The notes under the pieces are model-generated. The model did not search any database. It saw nothing but the letters and a program-made list of their open reading frames with translations, and was not told where the DNA came from. This document shows positions 1 to 6,725 of a stretch of 30,529 nt of DNA, one piece after another (the stretch's first letter is position 1; every line of letters starts with the position of its first letter). Position numbers and translations under genes: made by a program. Source of the DNA: an uncultured Emergencia sp. Its GTDB lineage: Bacteria; Bacillota; Clostridia; Peptostreptococcales; Anaerovoracaceae. Location of the stretch: NCBI GenBank assembly GCA_902476665.1, contig CABSEO010000001.1, positions 1 through 30,529 of the forward strand, given 5' to 3'.

Positions 1-1
1 A

Positions 2-610
2 GTGATGATTTTCAGAGAAATGTTGGACGATTTGCGTATTGAAACACTGGTTCGTGCTGTTGCCACAGTCAGTGGGGATGATATCAGTGTCAGTGATCAT
101 CCAATGACTATAGCGCAGTACAAAAACGCGATTATTTCCGGCGCAATCACTTATGCTTTGAAGATTGGCAGACTTCTCAGAAAATCCAAGGAGGAGAAAC
201 AGGATGCGGCATCTGCAGTGGCAAATGCCTGCAGCGGAGAAGTACTGTTCCGTGGTACTGTCAGCAACATGCCGTGGGAGCTGCGGGACGGTTTCCAGTT
301 TGGCGATATTTATCTGGACGGTATAAAAGAGTATCAGGGAGAATCTTATCGTATCACGTTCAAGAATGAGAACATTGCTTCTTTCCGAAATGGAGAGCTA
401 GATGTGACCGTTCCTGATCTGATCTGCATGCTCGATAAGAATGGCGATCCGATGACTACTCCTGACTTTGAAGTGGGTGACGAGATTAATGTCATTGTAC
501 TGCCCGCTCCAGAAATCTGGAAATGCGAAAAAGGACTTGAAGTCTTTGGACCGAGACATTTTGGTGTTGATGCGGATTATGTGCCTTTTCAGCAGCGGAA
601 CAGAAAATAG
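2..610 (+). CDS. DUF917 family protein, C-terminal part (5' end outside window)
   Basis: The reading frame is open from the window edge, so this is the C-terminal ~200 residues of a protein whose family is usually about 350-370 residues long. The fit to DUF917 rests on its C-terminal pattern: a GFQFGDIYLDG strand pair, FKNENIASFRNGE, VPDLICMLDKNG, and the final FGPRHFGVDADYVPF. DUF917 proteins have no firmly established activity; they are often found beside hydantoinase or permease genes, but the upstream context is not visible here. A strong terminator follows 14 bases after the stop codon, so this is the last gene of its transcript. The internal ATGs near the start should not be taken as the true start. 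Confidence 0.7.
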   Translation: MMIFREMLDDLRIETLVRAVATVSGDDISVSDHPMTIAQYKNAIISGAITYALKIGRLLRKSKEEKQDAASAVANACSGEVLFRGTVSNMPWELRDGFQFGDIYLDGIKEYQGESYRITFKNENIASFRNGELDVTVPDLICMLDKNGDPMTTPDFEVGDEINVIVLPAPEIWKCEKGLEVFGPRHFGVDADYVPFQQRNRK

Positions 611-623
611 TTTGACAAGATGC

Positions 624-657
624 AAAGAGACTGTCATTTAAAAAGACAGTCTCTTTT
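624..657 (+). terminator. Intrinsic terminator after the DUF917 gene
   Basis: A perfect 12-bp stem pairs AAAGAGACTGTC (624-635) with GACAGTCTCTTT (645-656) around a 9-base A/T-rich loop. The run of Ts is short and partly inside the stem. Confidence 0.8.
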
Positions 658-702
658 CGGTTACTGGTGAATTTTCACTTTCTGAATTTTCCTTAAGAAC
701 TA

Positions 703-731
703 TCGACAAATTTCTACATACATAGTAAAAT
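703..731 (+). promoter_or_regulatory. Candidate sigma-70-type promoter for the LCP gene
   Basis: TCGACA (703-708), a 17-base spacer and TAAAAT (726-731) lie about 80 bases upstream of the LytR-CpsA-Psr start codon, downstream of the preceding terminator. The match is reasonable but not exact, and it is inferred from sequence only. Confidence 0.45.
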
Positions 732-808
732 GTCATAGTCCGGTGTCTTTTTGACAAATATTTTGAGAAAAGACGAGGTGGGCAAATAAAAATTCATTAG
801 AGGACAAG

Positions 809-2278
809 ATGCGAAGCGATAAACATCAGAAAAAAAATAACGGAAAAACAGGATTCAAGAAGTTCACCAGAGTATGGTCTGTTTTATATCTGCTGATTAC
901 CATGGCCTTTGCGGGTGTGCTGATCTATATGGATATACTAATTCCCAGATATCTGGCCATGGTTCTGGGAGGAGTGGCACTGCTCCTGCTTCTGACCTTC
1001 TTTCCGCTGTTTTCCATGCGGTTCAAGAAGTCAAGAAGAATCATTTCACTGATTGTTTCCGTCATGCTGACCGGCGTTTACTGCGCAGGTATTGTGTATA
1101 TGTCGGGAACCATTGATTTTTTTGGAAAGATTACAACAGTAAAGGTTCAGACTGAGCCATACTATGTACTGGCCAGCTCTGACAGTTCCTATGATGGTGT
1201 TGACAGTATCAGGGGGAAGACTGTCAAGACTCTCCTGACCAATGAGATAAAATATTCTGAAGCCAAAAATATGCTGAAAAAAGAAGGTCAGGTTGAATAC
1301 GAGATGGAGGAAGACCTGAATACCATGGCTGACGGCCTGCTGCAGGGAAGCAGTGAGCTGCTCTTTGTCAGTGAAAACCACTACACCAGCATGTGCAGTG
1401 AAACCAGCGGGTTCAAGGATGGCTCCAAGATTGTCTATACTGTAAAAGTTCCTATTAAGTCACAAAATATTGTAAAGGATGTAGATGTGACGAAAGACTC
1501 TTTTAACATTTATGTGAGCGGACTGGATACAGAGGGATCTATTGATGTGGTTTCAAGATCTGACGTGAATATGATTGTAACCGTTAATCCAAAGACCCAT
1601 CAGATTCTGCTGACTTCCATCCCGAGAGACTATTATATTGAACTGCCTGATACCGGGGGCGCCATGGATAAACTGACGCATACAGGGAATCACGGTATTC
1701 AGGAAACTGTGGCAGCTGTAGAAAAGCTGACAGGACTTGATATGAACTATTATGTCAAGGTCAATTATACCACAGTGACAGAACTGGTAGATGCCATAGG
1801 CGGTATTGAAGTATACTCTGACTATACTTTTGTCACCCATGGTATGGATGTCTACTATGAATTTTATGAAGGCGTAAATCAGATGGATGGATCCAGAGCC
1901 CTGGCGTTTGCAAGAGAACGAAAATCCTTTAGTGACGGAGATTTTCAGAGAAACAAAAATCAGCAGCTGGTGCTGGAAGGTGTACTGAAGAAGGCTATGT
2001 CCAGTACAACGATTCTGACAAAATATACGTCGATTCTGAATGCGATAGAGGATTGTGTAGAGATCAACATGTCTCAAAAAGATATCCGGCGTCTGATTAA
2101 AATGCAGTCAGACGGTATGCCGACCTGGACCATCAAAAAGCAGAGCATTACCGGTAGCGTAGGCAGTGAGGCCTGTTATATGGATGGACTGAACCTGTAT
2201 GCTTCGGTAGTTCTACAGGATCAGGAAAGTATTATTGCGGCAGTGGATGAGATTATTGCTGTGATGGAAGGAAAATAA
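809..2278 (+). CDS. LytR-CpsA-Psr (LCP) family cell-wall glycopolymer transferase
   Basis: LCP proteins are membrane-anchored enzymes that attach undecaprenyl-pyrophosphate-linked glycopolymers, such as teichoic acids or capsule, to peptidoglycan on the outer face of the membrane. The 489-residue product starts with a basic cytoplasmic tail followed by three hydrophobic segments (roughly residues 22-42, 47-68 and 77-98). The LCP domain occupies roughly 245-400. Visible signatures are the strand with TSIPRDYYIELP, where Arg and Asp belong to the lipid-pyrophosphate/metal site, VEKLTGLDMNYYVKVNY, and ALAFARERK followed by GDFQRNKNQQ, the conserved Arg-rich pocket. The ~140 residues between the membrane segments and the LCP core are an accessory domain with no obvious signature. 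The gene appears monocistronic. The ATG has an AGAGGA-type ribosome site that sits close to it. Confidence 0.88.
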   Translation: MRSDKHQKKNNGKTGFKKFTRVWSVLYLLITMAFAGVLIYMDILIPRYLAMVLGGVALLLLLTFFPLFSMRFKKSRRIISLIVSVMLTGVYCAGIVYMSGTIDFFGKITTVKVQTEPYYVLASSDSSYDGVDSIRGKTVKTLLTNEIKYSEAKNMLKKEGQVEYEMEEDLNTMADGLLQGSSELLFVSENHYTSMCSETSGFKDGSKIVYTVKVPIKSQNIVKDVDVTKDSFNIYVSGLDTEGSIDVVSRSDVNMIVTVNPKTHQILLTSIPRDYYIELPDTGGAMDKLTHTGNHGIQETVAAVEKLTGLDMNYYVKVNYTTVTELVDAIGGIEVYSDYTFVTHGMDVYYEFYEGVNQMDGSRALAFARERKSFSDGDFQRNKNQQLVLEGVLKKAMSSTTILTKYTSILNAIEDCVEINMSQKDIRRLIKMQSDGMPTWTIKKQSITGSVGSEACYMDGLNLYASVVLQDQESIIAAVDEIIAVMEGK

Positions 2279-2320
2279 CAGAGAATCAGGTCCATTGTAA
2301 TTTTCTACAAAGAGTTCCTG

Positions 2321-2348
2321 TTGCACCTTGTGACAGAAGGTTTATGAT
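2321..2348 (+). promoter_or_regulatory. Candidate promoter for the Eis-like acetyltransferase gene
   Basis: TTGCAC (2321-2326), a 16-base spacer and TATGAT (2343-2348) lie 27 bases upstream of the ATG at 2375. No terminator is evident after the LCP gene, so some read-through is also possible. Confidence 0.4.
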
Positions 2349-2374
2349 AGAGTCAGAGAAAGGAAGGTGCTTCT

Positions 2375-3658
2375 ATGAAACTGGAAAATGGAAGAGAAAT
2401 TCGTTTTATCACAGAAGAATGGCTGGAAGATTATCTGGATATTTATTTAAATGCCTATCCCGCCTTCAAAAGCCTGGATGCAGAATGCAGAGAGGCTTAT
2501 CGTGAAAAAACTTTGACCGATATGTCTCTGGATGATGACGTAAAGTTTACCGGCCTTTTTGAAGACGGCAAGCTGATTGCTATTATGAAGCTGGTCAGCT
2601 TTTCCATGAATCTTTATGGCCAGATGAAACCTGCGGTAGGGCTGATGTCTCTGGGCGTTCACCCGATGTATAAGAAACGGGGGGCAGCTCTGGATATGGT
2701 GAGATTTTTTGAAGAATATACCAGTGAGCAGGGAGGCCTTGTGGCACTGCTGCTGCCTTTTAATATGGGATTTTATCACAAGATGGGGTATGGCTATGGA
2801 AGTAAGATGGAACAGTATCATATTCCTTCTGCGCAGCTGCCTGAATGTGAAGATACTACTTCCATGGTACTGTTAGGAGCAGACGATCTGGAAAAAGTTA
2901 TCAGTTGCCACAGACGTTTTGTAGAGAATAATCACGGACAGCTTCAGAAGTTCAGTGAAGAATTGCGGCAGATGAAAAAGGATACACAGACGACACGGGT
3001 GGGACTCTACGGCGGAGAGCAGCTGGCGGGCTATCTTGCTTATCGTTATGTCTGTGACAGTCAGGTTAATTATACGCTTAATCATATTGAAGTGGATGAG
3101 ATGGTTTATGACAGTCCGCAGATACTGAAAGTCCTTTTGGGATTTCTGCGAAATCAGGCAGACCTTGCGCAGTCGGTAGTTATCAATACGGGAGAACCGG
3201 ATTTTTATCATCTGCTGGACAGTGCGCAGGATGTATCCGGCTACTATATCCCTTTCGGATATCTGCAGTCAAATCGATCTGCCATCGGTACAATGCATAA
3301 AATCATCAATCCGGAAAAATTTATTGAGGAAACCCGTATGCGGCGCTTTCCGCCTGTTGAGATCAAGGTGAAATTTGTCTGCGAAGATGAGCTTGCGCAT
3401 AAGACAGAGATTTTTTCTGCAGTTTTTAGAAAAACGATGGATGGTCGCTGCAGTCACTGGGAGAACGCTGAGCAGGGAGATGAGGCGGTTACTCTGACAT
3501 GCGGAAAAGGAAACTTATCGTCTCTGTTTTTGGGGTCCTGTCAGCTTGGTGGAATGGTGCGTCTGGGAGCGGTAAAACTCAGCGATGAAAGTTATCTGGA
3601 ACTGCTGGACAGCTTATTTTACTGTACGCAGAAGCCATTCAGCAATTCTGATTATTGA
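2375..3658 (+). CDS. Eis-like GNAT N-acetyltransferase (double GNAT plus SCP2-like domain)
   Basis: The 427-residue product has the size and layout of the Eis family (Mycobacterium Eis is about 400 residues): an N-terminal GNAT domain, a second degenerate GNAT-like domain and a C-terminal sterol-carrier-protein-2-like domain. In the first domain, VGLMSLGVHPMYKKRGAA gives strand beta-4 and the acetyl-CoA pyrophosphate loop, and LLLPFNMGFYHKMGYGYG is the usual following segment. The C-terminal ~100 residues fit the SCP2-like fold. Family members acetylate amines, including aminoglycosides in mycobacteria, but the substrate here is unknown and resistance should not be assumed. The start has a strong site, AAAGGAAGG, about 8 bases before the ATG. 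It is transcribed convergently with the AraC-type regulator. Confidence 0.82.
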   Translation: MKLENGREIRFITEEWLEDYLDIYLNAYPAFKSLDAECREAYREKTLTDMSLDDDVKFTGLFEDGKLIAIMKLVSFSMNLYGQMKPAVGLMSLGVHPMYKKRGAALDMVRFFEEYTSEQGGLVALLLPFNMGFYHKMGYGYGSKMEQYHIPSAQLPECEDTTSMVLLGADDLEKVISCHRRFVENNHGQLQKFSEELRQMKKDTQTTRVGLYGGEQLAGYLAYRYVCDSQVNYTLNHIEVDEMVYDSPQILKVLLGFLRNQADLAQSVVINTGEPDFYHLLDSAQDVSGYYIPFGYLQSNRSAIGTMHKIINPEKFIEETRMRRFPPVEIKVKFVCEDELAHKTEIFSAVFRKTMDGRCSHWENAEQGDEAVTLTCGKGNLSSLFLGSCQLGGMVRLGAVKLSDESYLELLDSLFYCTQKPFSNSDY

Positions 3659-3662
3659 TGTG

Positions 3663-3700
3663 AAAACAGACATCAGTGAGAAACACGGATGTCTGTTTTT
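3663..3700 (+). terminator. Intrinsic terminator, probably bidirectional
   Basis: AAAACAGACATC (3663-3674) pairs perfectly with GATGTCTGTTTT (3688-3699), followed by further Ts. It lies between the convergent ends of the acetyltransferase gene (stop 3658) and the AraC-type gene (stop 3726). The A-run on the left flank makes it usable from both sides. Confidence 0.85.
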
Positions 3701-3725
3701 CTTTGCAAAAAAGAGATGAGAGTTC

Positions 3726-5612
3726 TTAATCTGTTGGCTGAACTAATGCCAGCTGCACAGACGGACCGCGGAGTTGAAAACTGATATTGAGACTATTGTC
3801 AACCATAGTTTCAGAATGTCCTTGCATTTGCAGGCCGGTGTTCAGCAGATGAAACCAGTTTTCCGGTAGTGGAAGAGATTTAGGAAATCCCAGTTGAGCC
3901 ATATAGTGAAAGATGCTGTTATCCTCATTAAGCGCAAATTTTATAACAGAATATTTCCCCTGATTAAGAGGAAGGGTAAAATCCAGACTATATTCATCAA
4001 TAAAGCTGCTGCAGACATCATGCACCTCATGAACGCTACAACTGCGTAGACAGAGCCGCTCTATTTCATTATTGTAGTTGAAGACAAGAAATGCATAGGA
4101 CGGCTGGTGAGCGCTGTTTATTCTGATAACCGCATAATGTTTGTGCCAGTAGAGCAAATCGCCTTTAAGAAGAGTGAGAAGGCGATAGGCATAATAGGCA
4201 GGCTTGGCAATCATTCCTGAGGTGAAACATGAAAGAGATCCTTTCAATGTAATCGCAGGTTCTCCCTGATCACGGAGGCGACAGGGAACCGGTGTATCCG
4301 ATAAAAAATATTCCTTAAAAATATGAAAAAAGGCGGCAATAGAATCGCATCCAAAAGAAGGTGCCGAATCAAGCCCGTTTTCTGAGATTATATGAACAGA
4401 AAATCCTTCGGATTCTAATCGGTGTAAGAGCCTGCTCGTATCATGAGAAAGAGTGGTGTCACCGGAGCCAGAAAGGGATTTTTCTCTTTGTATCTCTGTA
4501 AGATAAATTTTCGACGGTTGAAGATCCTGTAGTATGGAAAAGAGTTTGTTTCCCATATAATGCAAATCTTCACTGGTGATGCTAAGTTCCAAATGATGGT
4601 TTAATGCTAATACCGGAAGTTTATCGGATTTAATGATTACACTGCTTTGTGTACGGCTGATAGCCAGCAAATTGGTTTGTTGACTGTTGATAGCAGAAAG
4701 GCAGCGTCTGATCAGATGAATTGCATCAAGATCGGAAAGATATCTAATGTGTGGAGGATTGGAACTGCTGAGGCTTTTTGGCTGAAGTTTCTTTCGATGT
4801 TCTAGGGGACTACATCCAAACCATTTTTTAAAGTATTTTTCATAATAAGCAGTTGTAGAAAATCCTACTTCTCGGGCTACTGCGCTGATTTTTTTCTCTG
4901 TCTGCAGAAGGGGAACTTCTGACATCTCAACTCGTGCAAAACATAGCAGTTCCTGGAAATTAATTCCGATATGATCACTGATCAGATGAGAAAGATAGAA
5001 TGCGTTCAGATGCTCTTGGCTGGCCAATGTCTGTAATGTGATCTTAGAGGCGTAATTCTCATAAATATAGTTAATGATTCTGCTTATTCGTTGTGTGATG
5101 ATAGGATTATCTTCTTTGAAATTGACTACCACCTGATTTTCAAAATAAAACAGATTAAAATATCGGTTAAGATATTCGATGACATCGATCATCATAAAAA
5201 TACACTGGTTTTTGTAGTTAAAACTTTTTCTGAGATAATCAAGAAGAATGCTCAATAGCATTTGACGCAGGTGATCCAGTTGAAGTCCCGGATCCTGATT
5301 AACATAGGTCCGAAAACAGTTTCTGGTCAGCTGTGGAAAATATCTGGTAAAGAACCGGTTGCTGACCTGAATGACTGCAACTGTGTTATCTTGACTTTCG
5401 GTTGTCAGGCTGTGAACCTCGTGACCACTGTTTGTGAAAATATCTCCTTCTTTCAGGCTGTAATGACAGTAGCCGTTTTTCAGCCGGATTTTGCCTTGAA
5501 GAACATAGACAAATTCAATGTCCTGATGGTAGTGTGCAGGATATTCTGCAATATTTCCAATAGTGATTTTGATGGGAAAATCATCGGGGTAATTAATTTT
5601 TTCGTAAAGCAT
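3726..5612 (-). CDS. AraC-family regulator with N-terminal cupin and C-terminal GH39-like domain
   Basis: Likely transcriptional regulator of the divergent glycyl-radical operon. The 628-residue product has a cupin-type sensing domain (about residues 15-110, with PAHYHQDIEFVYVLQG), a linker, an AraC two-helix-turn-helix domain (roughly 175-280, with KITLQTLASQEHLNAFYLSHL and ISAVAREVGFSTTAYYEKYFKKWFG) and about 340 further residues. That last part resembles the beta-xylosidase-like (GH39) extension of some Firmicutes AraC regulators: KPAYYAYRLLTLLKGDLLYW, LVFNYNN and YSVIKFALN. It is probably a ligand-binding remnant and not an active glycosidase, because I could not locate a catalytic glutamate pair. 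A longer frame opens at 5765, but the ATG at 5612 has GAGGAGGTGG just upstream and was chosen. The upstream repeats suggest it also controls itself. Confidence 0.8.
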   Translation of the reverse strand: MLYEKINYPDDFPIKITIGNIAEYPAHYHQDIEFVYVLQGKIRLKNGYCHYSLKEGDIFTNSGHEVHSLTTESQDNTVAVIQVSNRFFTRYFPQLTRNCFRTYVNQDPGLQLDHLRQMLLSILLDYLRKSFNYKNQCIFMMIDVIEYLNRYFNLFYFENQVVVNFKEDNPIITQRISRIINYIYENYASKITLQTLASQEHLNAFYLSHLISDHIGINFQELLCFARVEMSEVPLLQTEKKISAVAREVGFSTTAYYEKYFKKWFGCSPLEHRKKLQPKSLSSSNPPHIRYLSDLDAIHLIRRCLSAINSQQTNLLAISRTQSSVIIKSDKLPVLALNHHLELSITSEDLHYMGNKLFSILQDLQPSKIYLTEIQREKSLSGSGDTTLSHDTSRLLHRLESEGFSVHIISENGLDSAPSFGCDSIAAFFHIFKEYFLSDTPVPCRLRDQGEPAITLKGSLSCFTSGMIAKPAYYAYRLLTLLKGDLLYWHKHYAVIRINSAHQPSYAFLVFNYNNEIERLCLRSCSVHEVHDVCSSFIDEYSLDFTLPLNQGKYSVIKFALNEDNSIFHYMAQLGFPKSLPLPENWFHLLNTGLQMQGHSETMVDNSLNISFQLRGPSVQLALVQPTD

Positions 5613-5657
5613 AGAATCCACCTCCTCTACTTTCCAGTATGTTATGTGTCTATTTTT

Positions 5658-5686
5658 AATATATCGAATATTAGCAAAGAAATCAA
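5658..5686 (-). promoter_or_regulatory. Candidate promoter of the AraC-type regulator gene
   Basis: Read on the minus strand: TTGATT (5686-5681), a 17-base spacer and TATATT (5663-5658), about 45 bases before the start codon. The first copy of the 11-bp direct repeat overlaps the -35 and spacer, which would suit autorepression. Confidence 0.5.
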
Positions 5687-5704
5687 TATTTACAGCAAAG
5701 AAAT
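5673..5704 (+). promoter_or_regulatory. Tandem 11-bp direct repeat, probable AraC-family operator
   Basis: AGCAAAGAAAT occurs at 5673-5683 and again, identical, at 5694-5704. The 21-bp start-to-start spacing is two helical turns, the same period as the araI half-sites bound by an AraC dimer. It lies between the divergent regulator and the aldo/keto reductase gene, about 95-125 bases before the latter's start codon. I see no good -35/-10 pair for the rightward operon, consistent with an activator-dependent promoter. Binding itself is inferred. Confidence 0.55.
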
Positions 5705-5797
5705 TATTGTTGTTGTCAGAAATTTCAACTAAAATTTGAGACGAAAGAATAAGGAATGCAGTCATAAAACATGCTGGCAGAAAGGAAGGGGATAACT

Positions 5798-6700
5798 ATG
5801 CAAACAGATATTTCGATAAAGCTGCAGAAAGATTTTGTGCGGCTGCCTGACGGTTCATTTATGCCGAGATTAGGCCAGGGAACCTGGCAGATGGGAGAGG
5901 ATGATATGCAGTATCAAAGGGAGATCGACGGTCTTCGTTTTGGTATAAAACAAGGAATCAGACTTCTGGATACTGCGGAGATGTATGCAGAAGGAAAGGC
6001 AGAAAATATACTGGGAAACGCTATATGCGGTGAAGATCGCAGCAGTCTTTATGTGGTGAGTAAAGTATATCCACAAAATGCTAACCGGCATAGAATTTAC
6101 AGCAGTCTGGAGCGCTCCCTGAAACTGATAGGGACCGATTATCTGGATATGTATCTGCTTCACTGGAGAGAGGATGCAGATTTGTCCGAAGTGGTTTACT
6201 GCATGGAAGATCTGAAATCCCGTGGTAAGATCAGACGCTGGGGCGTTTCTAATTTCGATGTTAATGATATGGAGGATTTGATGAAAGTGCCGGATGGCAG
6301 AAAATGCTGCACTAATCAGGTTTTATATAATCTTGGAAGCAGAGGTATTGAATATGACTTAATTCCTTGGCAAAGGGAAAGGGGAATTCCGTTTATGGCT
6401 TACAGTCCTGTAGGTCAGGCAGGGGCTCTCGTTACTCAGGATGGAGCATCTAAAGAAGCTTTGATGACTGACAAGAATGTACAGGAGGTGGCAGCACGAC
6501 ACAGAATTTCTGTTGTTCAGCTACTGTTAGCTTTCGTATTACAGCAGCCTGATGTTACAGCAATTCCCAAGGCGGTGGGGTTTGAACACATCAGAGAAAA
6601 TGCGGCAGCATCAGCAATAAAGCTTACCGAAGAAGATATGGAGCAGCTTTCAGTATCATTTCCTGCTCCGAAAGAAAAAGTAGAGATGGAAAAATATTAA
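5798..6700 (+). CDS. Aldo/keto reductase
   Basis: NAD(P)H-dependent cytoplasmic carbonyl reductase of the AKR (TIM-barrel) superfamily, 300 residues, normal length. The catalytic tetrad is intact: Asp58 (LLDTAEMY), Tyr63, Lys89 (VVSKVYP) and His122 (LLHW). GQGTWQMG near the N-terminus and IPKAV near the C-terminus (the Lys of the cofactor 2'-phosphate region) are also present. The upstream ATG at 5771 lacks a ribosome site, while the ATG at 5798 follows AAGGAAGGGG, so 5798 was chosen. It is the first gene of the GRE operon, 25 bases before the GRE. A natural reading is that it reduces an aldehyde or ketone made by the GRE, disposing of electrons, but no substrate can be deduced. Confidence 0.87.
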   Translation: MQTDISIKLQKDFVRLPDGSFMPRLGQGTWQMGEDDMQYQREIDGLRFGIKQGIRLLDTAEMYAEGKAENILGNAICGEDRSSLYVVSKVYPQNANRHRIYSSLERSLKLIGTDYLDMYLLHWREDADLSEVVYCMEDLKSRGKIRRWGVSNFDVNDMEDLMKVPDGRKCCTNQVLYNLGSRGIEYDLIPWQRERGIPFMAYSPVGQAGALVTQDGASKEALMTDKNVQEVAARHRISVVQLLLAFVLQQPDVTAIPKAVGFEHIRENAAASAIKLTEEDMEQLSVSFPAPKEKVEMEKY

Positions 6701-6725
6701 AGAGTAAAAAGGAGGAAAAACAAAT

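Noticed and set aside
1553..2077. Long minus-strand frame inside the LCP gene
   Set aside because: A shadow of the LCP coding frame, with no ribosome site or protein-like domain.
2375..3658. Calling the Eis-like protein an aminoglycoside resistance gene
   Set aside because: Family membership does not establish drug acetylation, and nothing in the context points to resistance.
5262..5732. 156-codon forward frame opposite the AraC-type regulator
   Set aside because: Antisense to the cupin domain, with no ribosome site; its composition is that of a reverse translation shadow.
5613..5765. N-terminal extension of the AraC-type regulator starting at 5765
   Set aside because: The added 51 residues are low-complexity and AT-rich, contain the regulator's likely promoter and operator, and lack a ribosome site, while the ATG at 5612 has GAGGAGGTGG.
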